Below, piece by piece: positions 49,473 to 58,688 of a stretch of DNA of 64,000 nucleotides. Under the pieces are notes generated by a model. That model searched no databases and was not told where the DNA came from. It worked only from the letters and a program-made list of their open reading frames with translations. This DNA comes from Vulcanisaeta sp. JCM 14467 (GTDB lineage Archaea > Thermoproteota > Thermoprotei > Thermoproteales > Thermocladiaceae). Location of the stretch: positions 1 to 64,000 of the forward strand of contig NZ_BBDM01000004.1 in the NCBI RefSeq assembly GCF_001316245.1, read 5' to 3'. The translations under genes were made by a program, and so were the position numbers. Each line of letters opens with the position of its first letter. Within the stretch, counting starts at the first letter, position 1.

Positions 49473-50800
49473 CTAGCTACCTAGCCTTCTACGTGACTTC
49501 TTTATTTGATTAACCATTCTCTTCATTAACTGGTAGTAATTCAGTAGTTCCTTAACATCCTTTGGAGTTACTCCAGCACCCTTGGCTATCCTGCGTATTC
49601 TCGATGCATTAATAATGTCCGGGTTTAGTAACTCATTCTTCGTCATGGAATCAAGTATGTACCTCCACCTCCTAAGCATTTCCTGGGCATTACTCATCTT
49701 CTCCTCATCAAGCATCACGGCCCTATACTGCATTGGCAACATACTCGTTGGTAGTAGCTCCAGGATCTTACTGAGGGGTCCGAGCTTCATTAATGAGTCA
49801 ATCTGTCTCTTAATGGTCAGTAGGTTTATCTTGCCCTCCTCTATCTCCTCCATGATCTTACTCTCCTCCTCAATGGCCCTTATCCTCTCGATTAATGACT
49901 CAAGGTCACCCATACCCAGGAGCCTCGATACGTACTTATTGGCGTCAAAGACCTCGACCTCATCAACATCCTCACCAACGCCTATGAACTTAATCCTCGC
50001 ACCACTCTTTATAACCGAGGTCAACGCACCGCCTGCCTTTGCCGTACTATCCATCTTCGTTAGGAAAACGCTGTGTATCGGCACGTACTTCATGAACGCC
50101 TCCGTCTGGGCGGCGGCCTGCCTACCAATTGTTGCGTCTATCACGAGCATGATCTCGTCGGGCTTAGCTTCATCATAAATTGCCTTAGCCTCCCTCAGCA
50201 ACTCCTCCTCATTCCTATGCCTACCTGCCGTATCAATTATTATTAAGTCCACCTTATTCCTCTGCATGTACTCAAGGCCATGCCTAAGTATGGCTATTGG
50301 ATCCTTTGAATTCTCCTCACCATAGAACAGGGCATTGACCTTCTCGGCTAATTGCTTAAGCTGGTGATACGCACCTGGCCTATACGTATCAGTCTCGATA
50401 AGCCCAACCCTTAGGTTTCGCTTAATGTAAAACCTGGCCAGCTTAGCCGCTGATGTTGTCTTGCCACTACCCTCAACGCCAATTAGCATTAGTTATAAGG
50501 TCTCTTGCTAATGTTTACGTTGGGCGTCTCTTCACCACCAAGTGCCTTAACCAACTCCTGATATAGCAGGTATATCAGAAACTCCTTACTCGTGATTCCC
50601 TGGGGAGGCTTATCTTGCCTGAACCTCTCCTCGATAGCCTTCGTTATTGATAGGACAACGTCAGCACTAACGTCAGCCTTAAGCAGTATCCTCTGGATCT
50701 CCCTCAGAACCTCCTTAAGCGTTGTCTCATCTATGTAATTCAACCCTCTAATCCTATTAACCAAATTCGTGAAGGCCTCAATTAATGGGTTCGGTGCCAC
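49473..50800 (-). CDS. srp54: signal recognition particle GTPase SRP54, frameshifted
   Basis: About 442 residues. N-domain four-helix bundle, then after a break near 50495 the G-domain: GVEGSGKTTSAAKLA (P-loop), ETDTYRPGAYHQL, IIIDTAGRHRNEEELL, LTKMDSTAKAGGALT, and the methionine-rich M-domain (LMKLGPLSKILELLPTSMLPM) for signal sequence and 7S RNA binding. It targets nascent proteins to SecY. Start GTG 50800, with a TATA-like ATTATTTAAAGG about 25-35 bases upstream. Essential, so the frame break is a sequence error. Confidence 0.93.
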
Positions 50801-50835
50801 TGCAATCTTGTTCCTTTACCTAATCCTTTAAATAA

Positions 50836-51898
50836 TTATTGCGGGTATTGCTGCGATTCGTAATACTGAGACGTGTAGTACTGCTGTGGGTAGTAATAAC
50901 CGTAATAGTTCTGCGGGTACTGCTGACTGCTGCAGTAACTCCTGTAATAATTGAGTGTGTTCTCGTCATTCAGAGGCCCAATTACGTAAATTCCACCAGG
51001 CTCCTTTATCTCATATATGAGCTTTATTGGCCTAATGGGCATCCACCTCATTTTCCTAATGAACATTATTCTGACCAAGCAGCCAAGGCCGTTATTAAAT
51101 AGTGGTAATTCCCTGAGGGAAAGCATGATCACACCACTGGCCAGGTACTCCTCAACGCCAAACCTGCTGAGCTTATTCTCCTCACCGGTGGGTATCTCTG
51201 ACGTCATTACCGTGGTCACGTCCTTAAGCCTCTTAAGCTGAAACACCAACTCCCTAAGGTACTCCCTAATCCAAATAACGTCCTGGTGACTCATTATTAT
51301 TAACGGCGCGATTGGGTCAATGACGAGTCTCTTAACATCATACTTCTTAACCTGTTCAATAATCATCTTAGCCAAGTCCCTTGGGTCAAGGGTTATCTTC
51401 TCATCACGTGCATAAATCCTGAAGTAAGTCCTGAAATCAGCCATGATTAACTTACCGCTTTTTTTCATATGTATCAAGGTCCCAGCCAAGGGCATCACGG
51501 ACACCCCTCTTAACGTCCTCTGATGGTTCATCGACGGTCACGTACATGCCCACCTCGCCAAGTTCGGCGCCCGTCCTTAGGAATGTTAGGCTAAATATAG
51601 TCTTCCCAGTACCAGCCTCACCAGCTATTAGGTAGACCTCACCTCTCTTGAACCCACCACCTAGTATGTATGTGTCCAGGTAGTTAATCCCGGTTAGTGC
51701 CTTGTCTTCATAGTAATAGTAGTAGTATGGGTATTGATCCTGCGGATACTGAACGGTTTGCGTATTGTAGGGATATTGATAATATGCCGTCGTATCGTTA
51801 TAGTAATTACTTGATTGGTAATTTCCATAATAATCATAATAATTAGAGTTAGAGTAAGTATCCGAGTCTGAAGTAACCTGTCTCTTCATTGAATTCAT
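50836..51898 (-). CDS. KaiC/RAD55-like ATPase with tyrosine-rich tails at both ends
   Basis: About 354 residues from ATG 51898; an upstream ATG at 51949 is possible, but a TATA box at 51927-51937 lies inside that version. A RecA-type core (GGGFKRGEVYLIAGEAGTGKTIFSLTF, Walker A; KRLVIDPIAPLI, Walker B) resembles KaiC-like archaeal ATPases. Unusually it is flanked by low-complexity tails made almost only of Tyr, Gln, Asn, Ser, Pro and Asp: an N-tail of about 60 residues ending in six Tyr (QDQYPYYYYYYEDK) and a C-tail of about 37 (QQYPQNYYGYYYPQQYY). The break is at a seven-A run near 51466. The role is unknown. Confidence 0.8.
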
Positions 51899-51926
51899 AT
51901 TATCCTGACAATTGTTATAAGAGTAC

Positions 51927-51937
51927 TTATATATGTT
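51927..51937 (-). promoter_or_regulatory. TATA box of the tyrosine-rich KaiC-like gene
   Basis: Minus-strand ATATATAAGTA, just after the stop of the upstream PIN-ATPase gene; a start about 25 bases on lies just before ATG 51898. Confidence 0.5.
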
Positions 51938-51945
51938 GCGTTTCG

Positions 51946-53533
51946 TCAATGTTCCTTCGGCCTTACCTTGAGTTGAACATTGAACTTCTTCCTAATATTC
52001 TCGAGTTTAGGTAAGCCCTTGGAAATAACTACGCCTATATATGCATCAGGTACTTGAATTATTATTGACCCATCCTCACCCTTAATTATCGACACCTCCT
52101 CAGGGGGCACGTACTTCCTCAAAACCCTAATAATCCTACTAATCAACCTCTTATCACCAACGGCCTGGCTAACCCTACGCGACTTACTTATCGGCGTTAC
52201 GAATATCTCCTCACCAAACACATAGATCTCATACTCAACCGTGTCGTTTATGAAGTCCTTAACAATAACCACAGGCCTTGCGAGATCCTCCTCACTCATG
52301 CCCTCAGGTACCTTAACCGTGAGCTCAAGGCTATACACCTTCTGAACCTCGCCATCCTTCATGAAGAGTACCGTGTCTATTATGGACGGGAGCATTCCAA
52401 GCTCGGTCCTACCTATAAACCTCTGTATCGCGTCTATAGGGCTTGTCGCATGGACGACACCAACCATACCAACGCCAGCCAGCCTAAGGTCTATGTATAA
52501 TTGGAAGTCCGCAGTATCCCTCATCTCGTCAAATATCGTGAAGTCAGGCCTAGATAACAGTAGTAGGTCATGTATTTCCTCAGATGATGCGTACGTCTTC
52601 GATATTTGCGTTATCTCATTGGGAAGTATCATGTCTCTCGGCGACTCCACGGTCTTAACAATCTTACCAAGGCTCATGTAGTACTCAGCCAATGCCTGGG
52701 CGAAGGTCGTCTTACCAGCCCCTGGCGGACCAGCAATTAGTATTCCTTCAGCCTGCCTACTTAGCCTATCAAGAACCTTAGGATGAAGTGAGTACTCCTC
52801 AAGTCTCCTCTTAATCAATGGCTTAACGGCAGTTATCTCAATACCATCAGACACGGGGGGTAGTGCAACAACGATCCTATACTCACCGTGCTGAATTATC
52901 AATGAGTTCTCCCTCCTGATCTCAATCCTAGTACTACTATCAGCCATTAGTGATGCCGATATTAACTCCCTAACCATCCTCTCAAGATACTCCCTACTAA
53001 GTGGTTCATTGCCGAGGGGCACTAACTGCCAATTACCTGGCCTACCCTTCTTGGCGTATGGTATTGAGCCTCCTTCAGGTGAACAGACATTGTGTCATTA
53101 TCGAAGAACTTCTCAATCTCCAGCTATCCTTATGTTGACCGATGAATAGGGTCTCAATGCCCATGGCCTTTGAGATCTCATAATTCATCTCATCACTAGT
53201 CACCAGGGTTGCACCCAATTCCCTCGCTAACTCCCTAACAATCTCATCAACCGAGTGCTGGTCAGGTCTCGGTATTGATTTAGGAAGTACTGATACGTAC
53301 TCAATCCTTACATCCTCAAGGCCCAGCTTATTTATTGAGTCCGTTATGTAGTTCAACTCCCTAATACCAAGCCAACCCAATGCACCGCCAGCCCTGGCCT
53401 CGCTCTCGAACTTCCTAATTATCTCAGTATGAATCAATAATCTGCCCTTGATGCTACCCCTCAATATTGCCTCCTTTAGGCTTCCATCCAAGAACACCGA
53501 TGTATCTGGTATGTAAATACTGCCTACTTGCAT
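51946..53533 (-). CDS. PIN domain-ATPase-KH protein (COG1855-like), two frameshifts
   Basis: About 527 residues. An N-terminal PIN nuclease domain (YIPDTSVFLDGSLKEAIL; ELGATLVTSDEMNYEISKAMG with acidic residues), then MSVHLKEGSIPYAKKGRPGNW, the linker typical of the family, a PilT/VirB11-like ATPase (LIAGPPGAGKTTFAQ, FTIFDEMRDTADF, GVVHATSPIDAIQRF) and a C-terminal KH-like RNA-binding part. Known archaeal protein of unresolved role, thought to link RNA cleavage to ATP hydrolysis. Breaks near 53110 and 53060. It lies just upstream of the tyrosine-rich KaiC-like gene. Confidence 0.85.
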
Positions 53534-53599
53534 TCCGCTTATCGCTATGTAATCGATAGCAAGTACCCTTAATAAACACTTTTATTCATAATAAGCCAA

Positions 53600-54591
53600 T
53601 TAATCATTACTAACGACGGTAACGCCATTAACATCAAGCACGGCCTTCAACACAGATCCTCCCGTGAGCTCTATGGCCTTCTCAACCTCAACCCTATCAG
53701 ATAGCGCTATCATGCACCCACCACCGCCGGCACCCGTCAACTTCGAGCCGAGGGCACCAGCACTCCTGGCTGCATAAACCAACTCATTCAATTGCTTAGT
53801 TGATACACCGAGCGCGTCGAGTAATCCGTGATTAATATTCATTAGAGCGCCCATTAACTCTAGATCACCCTTCTCCAGGGCCTCCCTACCTCTTTTGGTG
53901 ATTGTGCCTATTGACCTTATTATCGGCTCTATCACGTCTCTCATTGCCTCATACTTCCTCCTAACCATAGCCACCAAGTCCTTCGTCGTGCTCACCCTAG
54001 GCACGTACCCAATAATCAATGGTACATTAATACCGGGCCTTACTGGCTCCATTACCGCATTATTACCCTCGGGCCTCACATACATTATACCGCCGAAGGT
54101 TGCCATGGTTGTGTCCGTAGGGCTTGCGGAGCCCTGAACATCCCTCTCAACCTGCCACGCCAGGCGTGCTAACTCTCGCTTATCAATGTCATAACCCAAT
54201 TCCCTTATGTATGCATATATTGTTGCGACGGCCACAGCAGCCGACGTACCCAACCCAGCACCCACGGGCATTTCGGACCGTATCTCCAGGTCAATACCCG
54301 ATTTCTTATCGACATACTCCATGGCAAGTTCAACAGCTCTCTTAACATAACTCAATGCGGAGATTACCGCGCCGTAATCAGTCCTGCTATTACATCACCG
54401 TTCTCATTAATAGTTACGGAAATGCCCGCCAACTTCAAATCCCTAGCATTTATGTTGATCCTATTATCACTCCTGGCCCTTGCCGTGACGTAGACATACT
54501 TACTAATAGCCATTGCCAGGGCCGGCTCGCCATAAACGACAGCATGTTCCCCATACAATATCACCTTGCCCGGCGCCTTTACGGTAACCAC
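53600..54591 (-). CDS. mvk: mevalonate kinase, frameshifted
   Basis: About 330 residues of the GHMP kinase family. VKAPGKVILYGEHAVVYGEPALAMAIS is the N-terminal substrate-binding segment, then after a break near 54362, MPVGAGLGTSAAVAVATIYAY (the phosphate loop), TDTTMATFGG with the catalytic Asp, and KLTGAGGGGCMIALSD. It phosphorylates mevalonate for isoprenoid lipid synthesis. Start GTG 54591. Confidence 0.93.
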
Positions 54592-54617
54592 AAGTAGTGA
54601 TGAGTGGGTTTAGAAAA

Positions 54618-55229
54618 TTAAGTTCTTCCACCGAACAGTCCCGAGCCACCGGGCTTACCGAGTTCAATAATTAAATTAGTTATGGTTCTACGCGCATCAT
54701 TGAGTCCCCAAATTACCAGGATGTAACTAGGCACGGCTATGAATGCCCCAGTGAGTAATAAGTCACTACCAGCCAGGTAATTATGGAGAACCACGGCAAT
54801 GGTTCCTAGGTATACTAATGCAAAACCAAGCATTAGGAAGATCGATGAGCGTCTAAGAATATTACTGTAATAACCCAGCCTATAAAGCGAAATAATAATC
54901 ATGACCTGACCAATCGTACCCTCAACAACCCCTACCGCGTCAATTAAATTAACAATTAATTGATGAACCCTAATTGCGGCCATGATGTTCATCAACAGGG
55001 ACAACAGGGATGCGAAGGCAATGATGAATACACCAACCAACCCAATATCATAATCCTTAGGGTCAGCCTTAACCAGTAGACCGAATCCCCACCTAAATAT
55101 GATCATGTATAGGGCTAACGTAATTATTGATTCCACCGCATTACCCACGTATGTAAATACTGGCGACAAGTGAATAAGTAATCCCGTGAGTGCTATCATG
55201 GAAAATGTATAGAATATGGATATCACCAA
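54618..55229 (-). CDS. six-helix membrane protein, function unknown
   Basis: 203 residues with about six membrane helices (for example FYTFSMIALTGLLIHL; GVFIIAFASLLSLLMNIMAA; SSIFLMLGFALVYLGTIAVV) and a glycine-rich C-tail (GKPGGSGLFGGRT). No recognised family. GTG 55229 or TTG 55232 start. Lies between mevalonate kinase and an MFS transporter, all on the minus strand. Confidence 0.55.
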   Translation of the reverse strand: MVISIFYTFSMIALTGLLIHLSPVFTYVGNAVESIITLALYMIIFRWGFGLLVKADPKDYDIGLVGVFIIAFASLLSLLMNIMAAIRVHQLIVNLIDAVGVVEGTIGQVMIIISLYRLGYYSNILRRSSIFLMLGFALVYLGTIAVVLHNYLAGSDLLLTGAFIAVPSYILVIWGLNDARRTITNLIIELGKPGGSGLFGGRT

Positions 55230-55237
55230 ATCTAATA

Positions 55238-55306
55238 TTAGCCGGCTATGAGTGCGTCAATACCCCTAATGAGTAGGCTCAACCTATCAATAGTATCATT
55301 GCTCAT
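55238..55306 (-). CDS. possible 22-residue peptide
   Basis: ATG at 55306 opens MSNDTIDRLSLLIRGIDALI then AG and a stop at 55238, between the MFS gene and the next membrane protein gene. Very short; could be a chance frame. Confidence 0.15.
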   Translation of the reverse strand: MSNDTIDRLSLLIRGIDALIAG

Positions 55307-55308
55307 CA

Positions 55309-56508
55309 CTAAACATTACGGCGAGCCCTACTTAAATGAATCGCTATTAAACCCAATGATAGGATCAACGGCATTAGGAATAGGGACTCCGTACTAATTC
55401 TATAGAACTCACCAGTCAGGTAACTGCCGATTGTCTGCCCAATCAATTGAAACACAATTAATAGGCTCATCCCGTAACCCCTCCTATCGACCCCAATCCT
55501 ACTACCCAACTCACTCTGTATTGCCGTAATAACTAACTGAACACCAACCTGAAGCATGAGTAGGTAACCCACGACTGGGTATACACCTTTAACCAACCCT
55601 ATTGCGCTACCCACCGCGCTAATTATCGTGCCCAAGACAAACAATTTACTCCTATACCTATCAACATAGAATGTTAAGAATATCCCTATCACGATGTAAG
55701 CGGCGTACGAAAGGGATACTAAGTAACCCCAATAGACTGTGGCAAGTCCTAATTTGTAGATTACGTATATGGGTAGTAAGGTGTTAATGGGCATTACGGC
55801 AATGGATATTAACAATGCCGATACGTAAATCATCAGTAAATCGCCAGGTAAATTGGCAATACTAGTTAGTTGATTGTATGAGTGCAGGAGTTCCCTAAGG
55901 GTTACCTTACCAACCCTATTCCCCAGGGTCTCCTTAATTGTGAATTGCCTAATTACCGCAACAACCACGGAGATTATCGAGGAGATTAAATACGCAAGTC
56001 TAATGCCGAGCAGACCGTACTTATTGATTAAAAAGCCACCGAGAGGGGGCAAGACCAACCAGGGTATTTGGGGTAGTACTGAGGTAATTAATATACCGCT
56101 GGCGTACTTGTCCTGAGGCAGTGAATCCATGAGGATTGCGAGTAATGCGGGTTGGTAAAACGCTGCGGCCATGTTTAATGCGTAGAATACCGTGAGTAAT
56201 TGCCAATTGGGTGCTATGACCATTAGGAATGACGTTACCGTAATCAACCAAGTCCCCACAACTATCGATAGTCTCCGTCCCAATGTATCGGTTAAGTACC
56301 CACCAGGTATTATTGTGATCAACTGCATTATTATAGCAATTGAGTACGCTAAGCCGATATCCACAGAGTTGGCACCTAACATCTTTAGGTAGATCGAGAA
56401 GTACGGTATTGTTATGGCATTACCAATTGCGTAAAGGAACCAGGTAAGCAGTAGTATCCCCACGTTACCTGTCACGTAGTACCTAATGTTTCTTCTTACA
56501 TTACGCAA
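55309..56508 (-). CDS. major facilitator superfamily transporter
   Basis: 399 residues with about twelve membrane helices. Typical MFS elements: GGYLTDTLGRRLSIVVGTWL after helix 2 (the loop 2-3 motif DxxGRR), and the mirror loop FYVDRYRSKLFVLG between helices 8 and 9. An LPPLGGFLINKYG segment follows helix 5. Substrate unknown; no neighbouring enzyme gives a hint. TTG 56508 start; a minus-strand TTTTAAAAATCGG about 35-45 bases upstream. Confidence 0.85.
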   Translation of the reverse strand: MRNVRRNIRYYVTGNVGILLLTWFLYAIGNAITIPYFSIYLKMLGANSVDIGLAYSIAIIMQLITIIPGGYLTDTLGRRLSIVVGTWLITVTSFLMVIAPNWQLLTVFYALNMAAAFYQPALLAILMDSLPQDKYASGILITSVLPQIPWLVLPPLGGFLINKYGLLGIRLAYLISSIISVVVAVIRQFTIKETLGNRVGKVTLRELLHSYNQLTSIANLPGDLLMIYVSALLISIAVMPINTLLPIYVIYKLGLATVYWGYLVSLSYAAYIVIGIFLTFYVDRYRSKLFVLGTIISAVGSAIGLVKGVYPVVGYLLMLQVGVQLVITAIQSELGSRIGVDRRGYGMSLLIVFQLIGQTIGSYLTGEFYRISTESLFLMPLILSLGLIAIHLSRARRNV

Positions 56509-56571
56509 TGAGAATCCCCTTCATGTTCATGGGGTTATACCGATTTTTAAAATATTATGAAATTAAGTGAA

Positions 56572-56621
56572 TCAGTTATTTACCCATTCATCACTTGCTC
56601 AAGAGACCGTCGTCTCATCAC
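56572..56621 (-). ncRNA. C/D box sRNA
   Basis: On the minus strand: C box GTGATGA (56621-56615), 12-base guide (56614-56603), D' variant TTGA (56602-56599), 4-base spacer, C' GTGATGA (56594-56588), 12-base guide (56587-56576), D box CTGA (56575-56572). Both guides have the exact 12-base length of archaeal sRNPs. A minus-strand CTTTTAAGCC at about 56643-56652 gives a promoter at the right distance. Only D' departs from CTGA. Methylation targets not identified. Confidence 0.75.
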
Positions 56622-56669
56622 AAAGGCTTAATAATCATCAAGGCTTAAAAGAGTTTAGGTTCTATGCTT

Positions 56670-56921
56670 TTATGGCAATATGTAGTAATGATCTTTAACT
56701 AATTCCCTTACGACCCTCTCATTGGCATATATTGGTATTACTATTGGTAAGGCGTATGGCGTTGGTACAACCATTAAATGAGACGTGTTCTTAGCATCGT
56801 ATTGGTCAATAGTGGTATTTGTCTCCGTATTATTCATTGAGTAATCATTACCAACTGCCAATCTCCTTATCCACTTTGGTAATATCCTCATGTTCCTAAT
56901 TATTGTTTTCATTCCCATCAT
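56670..56921 (-). CDS. small hypothetical protein
   Basis: 83 residues: MMGMKTIIRNMRILPKWIRR basic start, Asn/Thr-rich middle, hydrophobic YALPIVIPIYAN then RVVRELVKDHYYILP. No family recognised. A minus-strand AGTATTTAAACC about 25-35 bases upstream gives a promoter, and an 18-bp palindrome lies upstream of it, which together favour a real, regulated gene. Confidence 0.4.
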   Translation of the reverse strand: MMGMKTIIRNMRILPKWIRRLAVGNDYSMNNTETNTTIDQYDAKNTSHLMVVPTPYALPIVIPIYANERVVRELVKDHYYILP

Positions 56922-56945
56922 ACATTTTTCAGCATCTATGGAGGG

Positions 56946-56957
56946 TTTAAATACTTA
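56946..56957 (-). promoter_or_regulatory. TATA box of the small hypothetical gene at 56.7 kb
   Basis: Minus-strand GTATTTAAACCC, 25-36 bases before the ATG at 56921. Confidence 0.45.
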
Positions 56958-56974
56958 TATGGTGTGAAGGGTAT

Positions 56975-56992
56975 ACTTGCTATATAGCAAGT
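56975..56992. promoter_or_regulatory. 18-bp perfect palindrome, possible operator
   Basis: ACTTGCTATATAGCAAGT reads the same on both strands, without a spacer. It lies about 20 bases upstream of the TATA box at 56946-56957 of the small minus-strand gene and could bind a dimeric regulator; A/T-rich DNA (ATATATGCTATATAA) follows. No regulator gene is adjacent. Confidence 0.5.
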
Positions 56993-57062
56993 GTAGTGAA
57001 AAAAATTACTATATATGCTATATAATTTACGTAAAACTATATGCACGATATTTAAACATTTT

Positions 57063-58565
57063 TCATGAAACCTTAATCTCAACTATTGCACCTCGCAAAC
57101 ATACTAATTGGCAAATCCCGCAACCAACACATGCATTGGCATTAATAACTGGCTTCTTATCTAATTGAATGGCAGGGCAGTTAATCCTTAGGCAGTCACC
57201 GCAATTATCGCAGTACTCATCAACCACCTTAAACACGTACTTACCTAGGGAATCCATTAAAATACGTAATATGATAATACCACGTGAATTAGCAATGCCT
57301 AAGAGGTCCCGTAATGAGTTTAGGGGATTACCTGGGTCGTAATTTATAACCTGGTAATGAACACCAAACCGAGATAGGGTATTGATGACCTCATCGCACT
57401 CGCTCCCAATTAATGGGATTATGACGAGGTAATTACCATCGGTAATATCACGAAGCAAATCCCCCTGGCTCACTAATGAACATGGGTTAACCACGGCTAT
57501 TAACCTGCCATAACCATAACCAGCCCTTAGAAATGCCAATAACGCCATTAATGGGTTAGTCACGAAGTCAATTAACTGGTCAAAACTTCTCGGTTCGAAG
57601 AATGTCGGTAGCATGTCGTAACTTGGCGTTAATCCTTCAGTACTGATTAAGTGTATATACGATGGGTCAACCACCACTATCGGCGCTTCCCCTAGCTCCT
57701 TATGCTTCGAAAGGAGCCACTCAATAATCATCAATGGGTCTCCTGCCCCTCGAAAAAAAGAGTTGCTGAATGGCACTATTGATTAAGTCACCATACCACT
57801 TATTAAGATCCTCCATCATAAGCCCATCAGCATTAACCTCCCTAGTCAGGTAATCCCCTGGGTCAACAACGTACTTTACGTTTATGGAATCCCTGGGCAA
57901 TGGATTTATGTACAACGATAACACTATTGAATAGCCACTAAATTTATCAATATGGCTCTTAATAAATGGCCAGGCGGAACCTGATACTAACACGCCATCA
58001 CCCTTCCCAATAATGGTTATGTTATCGCGGGACCTAACCCTAACCTCCCCAGGAACCTCCCTACGTATATTACCTAGCAGGCGATTGAGCCCCAACGCAT
58101 TGGTTCGCCCCAATTCTTATTAAACGTGGGTTCTCTACGCCTAACCTTAATGTCCTGAACATCCTCAATCACATTTAACCAAGGACCTAACCTCACTACG
58201 TATGGTAGCTCAAAGGACTCACTATAATCACGGCTTTCCCCAACAGCCCTAATTAGGCTCTCCTGATCCCAAGGCTCTAGGCATGGTAAACCCACCAAGT
58301 TACAGAAGGGCCTTACGTCGTGGATGTCGTAGACGAACACTGCGAGTGAGCCCCTAATTCTAGTGGTGCTTAGGGATCCTAGGGAGTTTAGGAAGCCGAC
58401 GTCATCGATTAATACTGCGACATCCCTAAACATGCTTGAGAGGACTTCGGCTTCGTTAATCGTACCCTCAGGATTCACCTTTACATTGAATACCCTATTC
58501 ATTAGGTAGGAGCCCGTTATGAGTACCTCATTAAACGAGTTCCTCAGTATATCTGCAATTCTCAT
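57063..58565 (-). CDS. divergent IorA-like protein with two 4Fe-4S clusters, two frameshifts
   Basis: About 500 residues over three frames. The N-terminal part (LITGSYLMNRVFNVKVNPEGTINEAEV; LAVFVYDIHDVRPFCNLVGLPCLEPWDQESLIRAVGES) resembles the pyruvate-binding domain of indolepyruvate ferredoxin oxidoreductase alpha, and the C-terminus has CDNCGDCLRINCP and CVGCGICQLVCLRGA. The ThDP motif expected in the middle (GDGxx) is replaced by AVVNPCSLVSQGDLL, so it may not bind ThDP. Breaks near 58090 and 57750. Start ATG 58565, divergent from the metalloprotease gene. Best seen as a paralog with lost or changed activity. Confidence 0.6.
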
Positions 58566-58688
58566 AATACTGCCCTTTACGTTAAACACCAACTTCGTTA
58601 GCGCTTCGCGATTTAAAAAAGTGTTATTTTTGTTATTGAATTGAAAGTTTTAATAAACCCTAAAAATACTAACTTTTTATCAATAAAT

